DNA of 64,000 nucleotides, taken from the NCBI GenBank assembly GCA_032622095.1, contig CP136064.1:251538484-251602483 (forward strand), written 5' to 3'. Under the pieces are notes generated by a model. That model did not search any database. It was not told the origin of the DNA and saw nothing but the letters and a program-made list of their open reading frames with translations. This document shows, in pieces, positions 35,440 to 46,488 of this stretch. This DNA is from Siphonodentalium dalli (taxonomy: Eukaryota > Mollusca > Scaphopoda > Gadilida > Siphonodentaliidae). Positions within the stretch are counted from its first letter, which is position 1. Each line of letters begins with the position of its first letter. Both the position numbers and the translations under genes were made by a program.

Positions 35440-35545
35440 CATATCCCATCGGAATCCCAATCGGAATAAATGATTCCGATCGGGATCCCGGGCTATTGGT
35501 GGGATCCGATCGGGATCCCGGGCTATTAGCGGGATCCCTGGATCC
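35440..35545. repeat. Short tandem repeat of palindromic GGGATCCCGG units
   Basis: Roughly three diverged units of about 34 bp, each with GATCGGGATCCCGGGCTATT, follow one another and end in GGATCCCTGGATCCCGG. Each unit contains GGGATCCC, which is its own reverse complement, so the tract can fold on itself. Function unknown. Confidence 0.7.
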
Positions 35546-36170
35546 CGGTGTTATTTTCTAAGGGGTTGGCATTCAATGAGTTTATGATCGTTTTGGCGAA
35601 CCATCTACATACCGGGATTAACTTAACCGGGTAATCTTTGCAATTGGTGGAGAAAATGGGGCCTGAGCATTTCATCTTTTCATGGTTTCATAGTATTCGA
35701 ACGATACAGCTTGTTAATATGCAAGAACTCGTATTAGGGATTGATAAAGTAATGGCTAAGCGGGTTCTAGAGTACGGCAATAATCAGTGGACCCCAAATA
35801 TTTACCATGAAATTATGAAATTTGTTTGGACCGCAAATGGGAGGGGGTAAAAATGCATAAACAATGTTGATTGTTTTTATTTCCCGAATTTTGTGACCCA
35901 CCCACCCTTCCATGTAAATTTTATCCAGTGAAATTCTTACAACCCACGGTGACCCGCCCCTGTCCAAATTCAAATTTGGTCCATTTAAACGTCCGCCTCC
36001 TATTCCGATCTGGAAATTCTTTGATTAACCGCATTTATTGTTACTTCATGTTGACATTCAAACAAAGAATGACAATTTCATTGACAATTTTACCAATTTT
36101 CTTCATAATTTACACTTCTAAATCAGTTTAAATCGTGTAATTTACTCCCACTCTTCCAATCTCTTCAAAA
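35546..36170. other. No recognisable gene
   Basis: About 0.6 kb without bounded repeats. The open frames here have no family resemblance. Confidence 0.4.
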
Positions 36171-36795
36171 TGCACCTGATACAGACCAATGTTACTCTGT
36201 AGTAATACAAAACTATTAGTTAAAATTCCTCAGTGATAAAGGGTATGTGGCATGCCACGCCAGCCGTTGAGGCATGCCAATATCCCATAATATGTCAAAT
36301 ATAGCGAATTATCGAAATATGAAATACCACGAAAAATCGAAATAGGAAAATACAGCGTAATTGCGGAATAAAAAATGCATCGAAATGACGAAATAGCGCG
36401 AATTATGAAATAAGAAATTATTTTTATTAACTAAATAACGGAGATATTTGAAGAAGTGTTTTTGACGAAATAACGGGCATATTTGGAGAAGTTTTTTAAA
36501 GAGCGTACCCCAAACCTCCCCCAAGCCCACCCACCCAAGAGAAGAATTTTACTTATATTTCACCACAGTTGATCTATTGTGGTGTTGTTATTTCTAATAC
36601 AAATCGCCGTTATTTCGTAAATATACATTCTTTATAGCGTTATTACCCTGTGGCAATGTTACGATTTTAGCTTGTCAAAGAACATGTGGCATGCCTCAAC
36701 GGCTGGCGTGGCATGCTACATACCCTATATCACTGAGGAATTTTAACTAATAGTTTTGTATTACTACAGAGTAACATTGGTCTGTATCAGGTGCA
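36171..36795. mobile_element. 625-bp element with two 108-bp inverted arms
   Basis: The left arm (36171-36278, starting TGCACCTGATACAGACC, ending GTTGAGGCATGCC) is almost exactly complementary to the right arm (36688-36795). The 410-bp centre is AT-rich and contains repeated TCGAAATA/GAAATA(G/C)C-type words. No coding capacity. The ends adjoin A-rich flanks, so a target duplication of A residues is possible but not provable. Confidence 0.82.
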
Positions 36796-37270
36796 AAATG
36801 TATCTGTAGATAATCCTATCAAAAAGCATACACTGGACAACTGCACTGGGTGGATTTCTCGATCTAAACTTAATCAATTACGTGCATGAGTCCATTAAAA
36901 ACGATACCGCGGTTCGAAAATTAGTGCTCCAACTCAGTGTACACCATTAAGCATATCTGAGGAGATCTGAGTGCATACAATTATGTTTGTCATTTGGGAC
37001 GACATATCCCAGTTAAAACAAGTTTCAATCAGTTGTTTTAATATAATTTACCTGATTGATTATATTAATTAATAAATTAAGCAGAATCGGAACTAGACAA
37101 GGTTGGCACGGGTTTGAACCCCGACATGGCCGAAAACCCGGAGCGATTTTCAAGATTGATCTGAGTGAGGGACCTCTCAACGTGCCATTCCGGTCAATAT
37201 ATAGCCAATTCGATAATAAATGAGATTTTTTCACGCTCAATGAATTAAGCACATTTTAAGACCTATTTTA
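36796..37270. other. No confident feature
   Basis: A GGGTTTGAACCCC string near 37110 resembles a T-arm/B box but no A box or tRNA fold was found, so it is at best a decayed SINE. Confidence 0.4.
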
Positions 37271-37314
37271 TGTATTTAACATACGAGCTTTCGGGTTTCC
37301 CCTTCTTCAGGTAT
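37271..37314 (-). ncRNA. Hammerhead-ribozyme-like motif at Penelope 5' end
   Basis: On the minus strand the sequence reads CCTGAAGAAGGGG, AAACCCGAAAGC, then TCGTATGTTAAATAC. This keeps the order CUGANGA, a GGG/CCC stem II, and GAAA that defines the hammerhead core, and Penelope-like elements are known to carry hammerheads in their terminal repeats. One invariant position is A instead of U (CTGAAGA for CTGATGA) and the orientation is opposite to the ORF. A decayed or inactive motif is the most I would claim. Confidence 0.4.
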
Positions 37315-37443
37315 ATATGCAAATGGAGTTACATCAATATACAGTTGAACAAAGTTTGGCGCAACGTCAACGTCACACAACCCTTGTGACATCTCCTTGA
37401 TGATAACGAAGAAAATTCTTACAAGGAAAATCTCGTTATCAAC

Positions 37444-39011
37444 ATGACCCGCAAAAAGCAAAAGCTTTGTAAACTTATTGACAATGGTAACAAGACAAGT
37501 GTTCACACATCTAACCATGGAAACTCTACTGTTGTTAATTTGTCAAAACACGAACTAAGTGAATCTGAATTATCTGTTCTGGAAAAGGGATTGTCCCTTT
37601 GTCCGAGTGTTACTCTTGATAACGTCCAATTGTGTGCGGATCTTAATGAGTACTTCCGACGTCTACGTCTAAAAGAGTTCTTCTATGAACGCGATGATCT
37701 GGTTAAACCCCACGTTAGTGACGACGATAAACGGTCCACGTGGACTCCACCATCTGGTCAAATTCAAAACTGGATGCTTATAGAGATGTAATTAGAAACA
37801 GGGCAAAACGTGAAATTCTCTCAAAAAGCTACAGAAATGTTCGGAACTTGAAACTTGCTGAAAAACGCGCGATATCTGACCTCAGAAATAACGACGATAT
37901 AGTTATCAAACCTGCCGACAAGGGTGGCGCCACCGTCATCTTGAACAAATCAGACTACCTTACGGAAGCATCTCGCCAACTTTCTAATCCAGATAACTAC
38001 ATTGCCCTAGACAGTGATCCAACCCAACGATTCAAGCATGAACTAGCCGAAATTGTCAGTGATATGCCGCAAGATGTAACACAGATTGGGTCACTCAATG
38101 TTCTCAAACATCGTCCGGCTAAGTTCTACCTTCTTCACAAAATTCATGAGCAGTCCGTCCCAGGAAGACCGATTGTTTCTGGTATCGGGAGTGTCACGGA
38201 AAAAAGCATCAAAACATGTCGACAGCGTGTTGAAACCTATTTTACAGAAAACAAATAGCTTCGTTAAGGACACTACTGATTTTTTTTAAACAAGCTGTCC
38301 GCCGTCAACGATGTTGGAAATAACACTTTACTGGTCACAATGGACGTTACTTCGTTGTATTCTAACATACCCCATAATGATGGCTTGGATGCAGTCGCGC
38401 GGAGTCTTGAACAAGCTGGCTTGGATGAATCATCACAAGAATCCGTCAAGAAATTGTGCAAATTCATTCTTCAACATAACTATACTTTGCCTTCGGTGAT
38501 CAGTTTTACCTTAAACAAATTGGAACAGCGATGGGGACACCGATGGCCCCACAATACGCGAATGTGTTTATGGCCGACCTCGAGGAGAAATTTCTGGAGA
38601 CCTAGACCCTTAAACCGCGCATGTATCTGCGTTTCATTGATGATGTATTCATGCTCTGGGACCATGGCGTTGAATCGCTGGAAAAATTCGCCGATACGTT
38701 TAACGAATTCCACCCAACAATTAAGTTCACGTGCTTGCTCATCTGTAATAACGATATTTACACTAAATCCGGTCGGAAATTCAACCCCGCCGGATCATAT
38801 TCTTGTGTGTCGAGTGGGATTGTTTACGAAATGTCCCAATGTACATTACATTGGTGAGACGGGACAGCCGTTGAGTAAACGAATAACAGGACATAGACAA
38901 AACATTCGTTCACGAGATGCTGGAATACCCACAGCTGTCCACTTTGGCGCACCAGGACATATTACTCCACAGTCTTTATTAATAAATGATAATGGACATT
39001 ATTCTTCATGA
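37444..39011 (+). pseudogene. Penelope-like element: RT plus GIY-YIG, broken
   Basis: The reading shifts frame several times. First frame (37444-37791): N-terminal PLE region with VNLSKHELSESELSVLEKGL. Second (37740-38258): RT blocks IVIKPADKGGATVILNKSDY and KIHEQSVPGRPIVSGIGS. Third (38340 on): MDVTSLYSNIPHNDGL, the motif A region. Next, YLRFIDDVFMLWDHG (about 38621) carries the catalytic IDD. Last (about 38800-39011): YIGETGQPLSKRITGHRQN with the downstream HFGAPGH, a GIY-YIG endonuclease end. RT followed by C-terminal GIY-YIG is diagnostic of EN-containing Penelope-like elements. Between motif C and GIY-YIG most of the thumb and linker is missing (junction near 38800), so besides frameshifts there is a large internal deletion. 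Not functional. Confidence 0.88.
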
Positions 39012-39479
39012 ATCTTAAATAGCCATGTTAACAGCTCAGAAGAACTAATGTGTGTATGTAAGAGTTTGTACACGCGTGCGTGTGTGTATGTGTATGTGCT
39101 GACAGTGTGTGATTTTCCGTAGTCTTGTACATAATGTTCATTAATCTGTGAGCGAATTGGTGTGACTGTGCTCGGATGTGGTTTTGTGTTTGTATGGCGC
39201 GAATGTATACATGTGCGGTGATGAATGACTGCTTTAGTATATATTTCTATATCTTTGATCTCCAACATTTTTTTTTTTGGGTTATGGTATGTTCATTTTT
39301 TGCTTATGTTTCTTTAATTTGTTTCATTGTATTCTTGTAATGATCTTCTATCAAGGAGGAATTAAAGATATATATAAAATCTGGATTACACCTCAACACA
39401 ATTCGTTCATAGAAACAACATAGCGGCACCATAGTGACATGATTGCAAGCGTTATAGGCTTATAGCTGATAGTTATGTG
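39012..39479. other. Penelope 3' flank, no further feature
   Basis: GT-rich and AT-rich sequence after the element, with no clear terminal repeat matching the 5' side. Confidence 0.4.
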
Positions 39480-41165
39480 AGATATAACCATATTTTGCGT
39501 ACATATCTTGATAAAAGACATTTATTCGGTATGTAATTTTGTCCGTTCACAGAAGGACACCTACCCCATTTCAACCTCAGTTTTTAGTGAATTTCACCAA
39601 TGTTATCACCTATCAGGGGGTTGAAAACTACTTAAAGTGCTTCATTTCTAGTCAGCAGAGAAGACTAGAGCACATGCATGCTGTTTTAAACTAAAAACAA
39701 AGTAAAATATAGCATTTGGATACAAATTGCATGAATTTGGAGAAGGCACCGAGAATTAGGTGTAGTTTAAGTAGATGGTGGGATTTGAAAATCGAGGTTG
39801 GGTGTCCCCGGAGACGCTGGACGAGGGTGTTGTATGTCCACATTGGAATTTCTAAATGAATTAACGTCCATCCAACAGATAAAAAATACCAAGTCCGAGT
39901 CAGCCATCGCACCCACATTATACACATCCGGAGCAAACTGCTAGCCATGGGTCATGTGGGTGCAACAATGAATTTGTTGGGGTGGGTGGGCTGGGGTGTC
40001 ACGTCACGCGTACATTGGATTCCTTATATTCAGCTTTAAGGTGGGATAAAAATCTCAACAACACGCGATACCAATGGAATAAACTTGTCACCGCGTGCGC
40101 AATGATGGGCAAAATAACCCCAACTATCTGAAACTAGTCAGTCATAATGTACCAAAAAAATCAACTAAATCACTCACCAACTGACAAAAATAGACATTGC
40201 CATATCATTCGCATATATCTTTAGAGTAATTTCCCTTGACAAAATCACAAATGTTTTAGTTGTCCGTCAGTGTGTCCGTGTTATGAAATATGGTCGATAG
40301 TACTGGATTTTCCTTCTTTTGTGATTTACAAGAAATGCCATACGCTATTAAATTACAGTGGTCTATACTACTCGACACCTTCTGTGCGGCTCAAATAAGC
40401 CTGCTATTATACATTCTATATTATCACATAATTTGGCCATAAAAGCAGTTTCATAATTATCGGTAATAGACACGTTTAATATCAGCGCGTGCGATGACGT
40501 CACGGCGTTCTTCAAATAACTTGCGATCGCTGTAGTTTATGATTGTTGTTTTCGAGGAATATTTCGCGTTGCTTCGGGTTTATTTGATCATGTGATAAAA
40601 GGTATCTCACACTCGTCCTATTTTATACGTAATTTATCAACCTCGTCCTCTAAATTCTATTTGAGCCTCGGTAAACCTCGGCTCAAATCGAATTTAGTGA
40701 ACTCGGTTGATAAATTCCGTATAAAATAGAAACTCATGTGAGATCCTCTAAGTATAGGGCCCTGGATATAATCTCAGAAAGGAGGTCTCCGGAACCAGCT
40801 GATATATAGATATCACGGTGCAAGTTGCGCAAAGTGAAAACGAGCGACGTCACGTGCATAACATGATTGAACCAACTAACCAACGTGTCATGCATTCGAT
40901 TCCTCAGGGCGAATACAACAACGAGTGCAAATATATGCAACAATATGCATATACCCTTCACAGGTCGATTATGCATGCATGTATTGACCCGTGTGAACCA
41001 TGCACGTACATGGTTGCTGACGCTGCAAGATACAAAGGTAGATGATGTTTTGTTTTTGGTCTCATCATAGGAGCTGTTAAACGGACTATTACCAAGGGAC
41101 ACACGCACGTTTTGCGTAAATACAGGTAAAAATTACATCATATTTTCAACAAACAATTTCGGGAA
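39480..41165 (+). repeat. Tandem duplication, unit 1 (about 1.7 kb)
   Basis: This block is repeated directly downstream: 39530-39735 matches 41270-41455, and 39745-41160 matches 43428-44490. Shared landmarks include AGGTGTAGTTTAAGTAGATGG, GGAGACGCTGGACGAGGGTG, TATAGGGCCCTGGATATAATC and GGGACACACGCACGTTTTGC. No protein domain was recognised. Unit 1 carries an extra 330 bp (40420-40748) absent from unit 2. Confidence 0.85.
40420..40748. mobile_element. 330-bp insertion in unit 1 with terminal palindrome
   Basis: Absent from the paralogous position in unit 2 (about 44080-44090), which makes insertion the simplest explanation. Its right part (40605-40740) is an inverted repeat: ATCTCACAC..TCCTATTTTATAC on the left and GTATAAAATAG..CATGTGAGAT on the right, with a GC-richer centre GAGCCTCGG..CCTCGGCTC. 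This is the same architecture as the hairpins at 7544 and 26431. Confidence 0.65.
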
Positions 41166-41245
41166 AATGTATGTATGTATGTATGTATTGACATCGCTCA
41201 TATACGCTCATATTGGCATGTTTCTGGACAGATGCTGTAAAGTCC
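41166..41245 (+). mobile_element. Helitron type-A fragment at duplication junction
   Basis: A (TATG)n run followed by TCGCTCATATACGCTCAT and GGCATGTTTCTGGAC matches the 3' halves of the elements ending at 45687 and 48178. The CTAG end is not present, so this is a truncated piece between the two duplication units. Confidence 0.55.
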
Positions 41246-41455
41246 TTTATTCCGTATGTAATTTTTTTCTGACACCACCCCCTTTCAACATCAGTGTTTA
41301 GTGAATTTCACCAATGTTTTCACCTATCAAGGAGGCCAAAACTACTTTAAATGCTTCATTTCTAGCCAACACAGAAGACTAGAACACCCATATCATGTTT
41401 TAAACTAAAAACAAAGTAACATATTGCATTTGAATAACAATTGCAAGATGTTGGA

Positions 41456-42710
41456 GAATACTTGTTTTGGCCTCCGGACACCCACCCACCGGGGTGGGGG
41501 TCATTGTGTATCGCACTGACGTACGCTGACGATACTGTTCTTTTATCATATTCTGCGGAAGTGCTACAATGCGTGCTAAATGATTATGCCGAATATTGCC
41601 GTATCTGGAAATTGGAAATCAATAATGCAAAAAGTAATGTAGTTATATTTGGAAACAAAAGGAAAAAAGATGGGCAGTTTTTGTTGAACAATGGGCAGAT
41701 TGAAGTAACGAAACGATATAAGTACCTTGGAACGACATTTAGTAGTAACGGCTCTTTTGTCGAAGAAAAAATTATACGATGTCAACAAGCAAAGCGCGCC
41801 AATGTTCAGCCTTATATCGAAGATGCGAACCATGAGTCTCCCTTTAAAATGCGTTCACGAACTCTATCAACTATCGATTGTTCCGATATTGACTTATGGA
41901 GCAGAAGTTTGGGGTTTTTGGGAACAACAACGTTATACAGCGATTGGAATTATGGTTCTTTAAATATATACTCAAAGCAAAAAGTTCCACACCAATATGA
42001 TATAAGGTTAACTTGGCATATTATTCCCAGTCACGTTGAAAATCAAACATCAGATGTTGAATTATTGGGGTCACGTATAGTGAGCGGATGTCGCAACAAG
42101 ATCGCATATACTGGACGTTGTGTAGTAGGTACAACCAAAGGAACAGATATGTTAATAATAAATCTAAATGGAATAATTATCAATTACTCTTTATTAAATT
42201 AACTTGGGCTGAGTGGCACCTGGACTGCACATTCTCCCAACCCCTGAAACTATTCCGCGAGACTACAAAAGAGCAACTTCAAGATCTTTATATTCAAAGC
42301 TGGTGGCAAACATTGTATTCATCGGACAAGTATGTTACCTATCGATACATCAAAACAAAGAGGTACATTTGTCGAAATTGCAAACGATTATTTTTTTTTA
42401 ATTTCGTGCTCGAAATCATCGCTTACCAACAGAAACAGGAGACTAGATAGATTTACCCGATGATGAAAAAAAAATTGCAAATTGTGCGACAAGGAAGCTC
42501 CAGGTAATGAACTCCACCCACTTCTTGAATGCGACACCTTGGTCGATTTAAGGCGAAAAAGATATAGCAAAATGTTACTACACACACCCCAGTAACTGGA
42601 AAATATCGCAACTATTTAACAACCCAAAAGCGAATTTAGGTGATGCGTGGAATCTGCAAACTGATATCTCAAATAAACAAGCTGTACTACAATAAATAAT
42701 GTAAACACAA
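41456..42710 (+). pseudogene. Decayed non-LTR reverse transcriptase (C-terminal part)
   Basis: The catalytic box ALTYADDTVLLSYSAEVLQ opens the conserved part (about 41510), followed by YCRIWKLEINNAKSNVVIF and the motif E-like KRYKYLGTTFSSNG. A frameshift moves the reading to the LSIVPILTYGAEVWGFWEQ segment (about 41880-41930). Later frames contain LGSRIVSG, the WHLDCTF region, and after more shifts the Cys-rich tail CKLCDKEAPGNELHPLLEC (about 42475-42535), a zinc-knuckle-like end seen in many LINE ORFs. At least three frame changes and in-frame stops are visible. No endonuclease or 5' RT blocks; 5' truncation on insertion fits. Clade not determined. Confidence 0.8.
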
Positions 42711-42732
42711 CGAGTATGAAAAGGAACCATAA

Positions 42733-42867
42733 ATGAATACCACTACACCCCCATCAGTAAACATGCCGCACACCCCTCCACCTCCAATACAACATCCCTC
42801 CCCAGATGCATCAACTCCTACTGATCTGATTCAACCCAGATCGACATGTAACAAAAGCAACAAGTAG
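42733..42867 (+). other. 44-codon Pro/Thr-rich open frame
   Basis: An ATG-to-TAG frame just downstream of the LINE remnant encodes a peptide beginning MNTTTPPSVNMPHTPPPP, rich in Pro, Thr and Ser. There is no homology I recognise. It may be part of the 3' region of the retroelement or chance. Confidence 0.2.
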
Positions 42868-43424
42868 TTACTGATTTAATGCAGCCATATAATTATTTAA
42901 CGATAAGTCGGTAATCGATGAACTTGTAGCGGTGCCTGCCCGTTTTGACGTATGTGTAAATTTATTGTGTATACACTGGTAACCCCAACCCCACCCTGGC
43001 AGGTGGCATGAACTATATGCATTCGCTCTTTTTGCATCGTATGCATACTGTTGCCATCTCGTGTTTATATGTTTTGTTATTATTGGGAAGGGCTGCCAGT
43101 GTATAATCATGCTGTACTTTTCTTGAAATACCATTGTATAATGGTGATGCGAAATAGAAGTATTGGTATTTGTACTTTTTATCATCCGCCTTGACATTTT
43201 GTGTGTGCAATGAGTTTACGGTCACCTTGTGGTCTAAACAAATTTAGCTTGGCCAATATTGCCACTCAGAATTGCATAGCTACAAACTATGACGAATGTT
43301 CCATTAGTCAATTCTGAACAAATCGGGGTCCCCTGATCTTTAACTTACCAATGTAGTAGTGTGTGTTGGTTTTAAATCAACTGTCTTATGTGTACCTACA
43401 TTCAGCCGCTTCGTTTGATATAAA
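42868..43424. other. No recognisable feature
   Basis: This is the right-hand part of the DNA that interrupts duplication unit 2. It contains no RT motif, so either the inserted element extends into non-coding sequence or more than one insertion occurred. Confidence 0.4.
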
Positions 43425-44642
43425 TGGAAGGCACCGAAAATTAGGTGTAGTTTAAGTAGATGGTGGGATTTGAAAATCGAGGTTGGGTGTCCCCGGAGAC
43501 GCTGGACGAGGGTGTTGTCTGTCCACATTGGAATTTCTAAATGAATTAACGTCCATCCAACAGATAAAAAATACCAAGTCCGAGTCAGCCATCGCACCCC
43601 CATCATACAGATGCAGAGCAAGCTGCTAGCCATGTGGGTGCAACAATGAATTGTTGGGTTGGGGTGTCACATCACGCATACATTGGATTCCCTGTATTCC
43701 GCTTTAAGGTGGGATAAAACGTCTCAACAACACGCGATACCGATGGAATAAACTTGTCTCCGTGCGCGATGATGGTCAAAATAACCCCAACTATCTTAAA
43801 CTAGTCAGTCATAATGTACCTATATACATCAACTAAATCACTCACCAACTGACAAAAATAGACATTGCCATATCATTCGCATATATCTTTAGAGTAATTT
43901 CCCTTGACAAAATCACAAATGTTTTAGATGTCCGTGTAATGAACGGTGGTCAATAGTACTCGAATTTCCTTCTTTTGTGCATGATTTACAAGAAAGCGCA
44001 TACGCTATTAGATTACAGTGGTCTATTGTACTCGACACCTTCTGTGTGGTTCAAATAAGCCTGCTATTACACACATTGTATTCTACAGTATAGGGCCCTG
44101 GATATAATCTCCGAAAGGAAAACCAGCTGACAGATATCGCGTTGCAAGTTGAGCAAGTGAAAACGAGCGACGTCACGTGCATAACATGATTCGACCAACC
44201 AACCAACCAACCAACTCAGCATATACTCAATGCTAATACCACAATGAGTGTAAATATATGCAACAATATGCATACACCTTTCACATGTCGCTTGTGCATA
44301 TTGCATATTGACCGGTGTGAACCATACACGTGCTTGGTTCGTGACGTTGAGCGATACAAATTAGGTAGATGATGTTTTATTGGCCTCATCATAGGAGCTG
44401 TCAAACGGACTATTACCAAGGGACACACGCACGTTTTGCGTAAATACAGGTAAAAATTACATCATATTTTCAACAAACAATTTCGTTTGATCTATCTGGT
44501 GAAAAATATTGATTTTCACATTCTCTCATCTTCATTCTATATAGACTCCGTGCCGGTGCTGTCCGTGATTTTTTGTTCAGCATCTGTTTTTGGAAGTTTT
44601 AAAACATATTGTTCTAGAATTGTGAACCACAATTGGAAAATA

Positions 44643-45102
44643 TGTGACCCGCCATATCAAATCCAGTCGTAAGTCGGGATTTTTTTTACCCTGTGCCAAT
44701 GCATTCTCTTATATATGCGAGTCGACCATAGGTCGCCTCGCATATATAAGAGAATGCATTGGCCTAACAATTTTTTACAATTTTAATAATTTTTTCTTGT
44801 ATTCTTTAACAATTTTATAATTTCACCCATACAGAGCCCCAGACAAACATGAGCAGACGACACTCTTATATATGCTTCTATATATGTGCGGGGCTCCCTG
44901 CAGGGTAATGTATGTTTTTTTATTTTATGTCCTAAAAATTGTAAGAAACTTTTATTTAAAAAAAATGATTAAAAATTGTTAGGCCATGCATTCTCTTATA
45001 TATGCGAGGCGACCTATGGTCGACTCGCATATATAAGAGAATACATTGGCACAGGGTAAAAAAAATCCCGACTCACGACTGGATTTGATATGGCGGGTCA
45101 CA
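44643..45102. mobile_element. 460-bp MITE, TA target duplication
   Basis: TA lies on both sides (44641-44642, 45103-45104). The inverted termini begin TGTGACCCGCCATATCAAA and continue about 75 bp into ACCCTGTGCCAATGC. Each arm carries a full palindrome of the GCATTCTCTTATATATGCGA module (44696-44764 and 44987-45054). The centre holds a further AT-rich segment with a short GAGCCCC..GGGGCTC pair (about 44837-44907). The TA duplication suggests Tc1/mariner-type mobilisation. No coding capacity. Confidence 0.82.
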
Positions 45103-45334
45103 TAGATTTTACTCGATCGATTGACGTTTAAGAATCGGTTCGAACGTGTGTGAACTATGGCCTGTTAGAAGTATAGAGGAGGTATTCGATTCTGTGATTT
45201 CCCTTGTAACGTATGATATCTACATGTATAGCAATACGTTTTTAAAAAAGTGCGCTCGGTTTATATTGATATATATTTTTAATTTATATCTACTCGTTTT
45301 AACAACACGCCCCTGTACTACTTGCATGGCATAG

Positions 45335-45430
45335 CGTATGTATGTATGTTTTTATATATGTATGTATGTATGTATGCATGTAAGGGTGTATGTGTGTATG
45401 TGTGCGTGCATGTATGAATGTATGTATGTA
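45335..45430. repeat. (TATG)n microsatellite
   Basis: Imperfect TATG/TGTG tetranucleotide tract. It lies upstream of a Helitron-like 3' region, as also happens at 41166, so it probably belongs to that element. Confidence 0.8.
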
Positions 45431-45439
45431 TGTATGTTA

Positions 45440-45687
45440 TATACTCGAAAGCTGCTGGCTCGATCCGACTCAAATTTGGTACGTAGGCCTACTTTTATCC
45501 CGGGTACAATATGGGCGGGTCCAAATCCAATTTCACGTGCGACCGTGTCCTAGACCTTGACCTTGACCTCGCTCATATGAGCTCATATAGGCATGTTTCT
45601 GGACAAGACGTTGTATATTCTGCCCAGACAGAGGCGATCACAAAGAAATCCCTAAATAGCCCGGACGAAGTCGGGCACAACAGCTAG
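45440..45687 (+). mobile_element. Helitron-like 3' end, family A
   Basis: Ends GCCCGGACGAAGTCGGGC (hairpin), seven bases, CTAG at 45684-45687, followed by T. The preceding 240 bp match 47935-48178 (GATCCGACTCAAATTTGG, TTTCACGTGCGACCGTGTCC, GGCATGTTTCTGGAC). The 5' end may lie in or before the (TATG)n tract and is not resolved. Confidence 0.75.
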
Positions 45688-46100
45688 TCTTCTATCTCAT
45701 ATATATATTTTGAAGACCTCTGTCTGTATGTATGTTTGTTTGTTTGTTTGTTTGTTTGTCTGTCTGTCTGTCATTTATACAAATCTACGATTCTCGACCG
45801 ATCGGGACGAAACTTGGTACGTGTGTGTAGTTTGACCAGGCGGTGAACGTTGTCGTATTGGCGAGCCCGTGCGGCGCCCGCTTCGCGCATGCGCAGACGA
45901 GATCTCGGAAACGGGTGGAGCTATCGACTTGAAATTTGCTATGTGAATGTATCTTGCCCCGGATACGAATTTTATCGGGTCGCCGAGCCCGTGCGACGCC
46001 AGCTTCGCGCATGCGCAGACCAGATCTCGGAAACGGGTAGAGCTATCGACTTGAAATTTTGTTTTTGAATAGCCCGGACAACGTCGGGCTCATCGGCTAG
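45688..46100 (+). mobile_element. Helitron-like copy B (HINE, 413 bp)
   Basis: Starts TCTTCTATCTCATATAT directly after the CTAG of the preceding element, has a (GTTT/GTCT)n tract, two units of the 122-bp repeat and ends with hairpin GCCCGGACAACGTCGGGC and CTAG (46097-46100). It belongs to the same family as copies 1-2 of the large array but on the opposite strand. Confidence 0.82.
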
Positions 46101-46488
46101 TCTCATATATATTTTGAAGACCTCTGTCTGTTTGTTTGTCTGTATGTCTGTCTGTATGTCATTAATACAAATCTACGATTCTCGACCGATCGGGACGAAA
46201 CTTGGTACGTTAGTGTAGTTTGACCAGGCTGTCGTCGTTGTCGTATTGGCGAGCCCGTGCAAAGCCCGTGCAGCGCATGCGCAGACGAGATCTCGGAAAC
46301 GGGTGGAGCTATCGACTTGAAATTTGCTATGTGAATGTATCTTGCCCCGGATGCGAATTTTATCGGGTCGCCGAGCCCGTGCGACGCCAGCTTCGCGCAT
46401 GCGCAGACCAGATCTCGGAAACGGGTGGAGCTATCGACTTGAAATTTGGTTTTTGAATAGCCCGGACAACGTCGAGCTCATCGGCTAG
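46101..46488 (+). mobile_element. Helitron-like copy C (HINE, 388 bp)
   Basis: Abuts copy B without filler (CTAG|TCTCATATAT). Contains two repeat units. A hairpin base is changed (GTCGAGC for GTCGGGC), weakening the terminal stem. Confidence 0.82.

Larger units (their letters stand above)
41246..44490 (+). repeat. Tandem duplication, unit 2, split by a LINE
   Basis: Unit 2 begins near 41246, is interrupted at about 41455, and resumes at about 43425 with GGAAGGCACCGAAAATTAGG. The 2-kb interruption contains LINE sequence. The break corresponds to a single point in unit 1 (about 39738), so the insertion came after the duplication. Confidence 0.8.

Noticed and set aside
37100-37130. B-box-like GGGTTTGAACCCC, possible SINE
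   Set aside because: No A box upstream and no tail; left as an unexplained string.
39480-44490. LTR retrotransposon with the duplication units as LTRs
   Set aside because: The units lack TG..CA ends, primer-binding site and gag/pol order, and the interrupting RT lies inside one unit, not between two.
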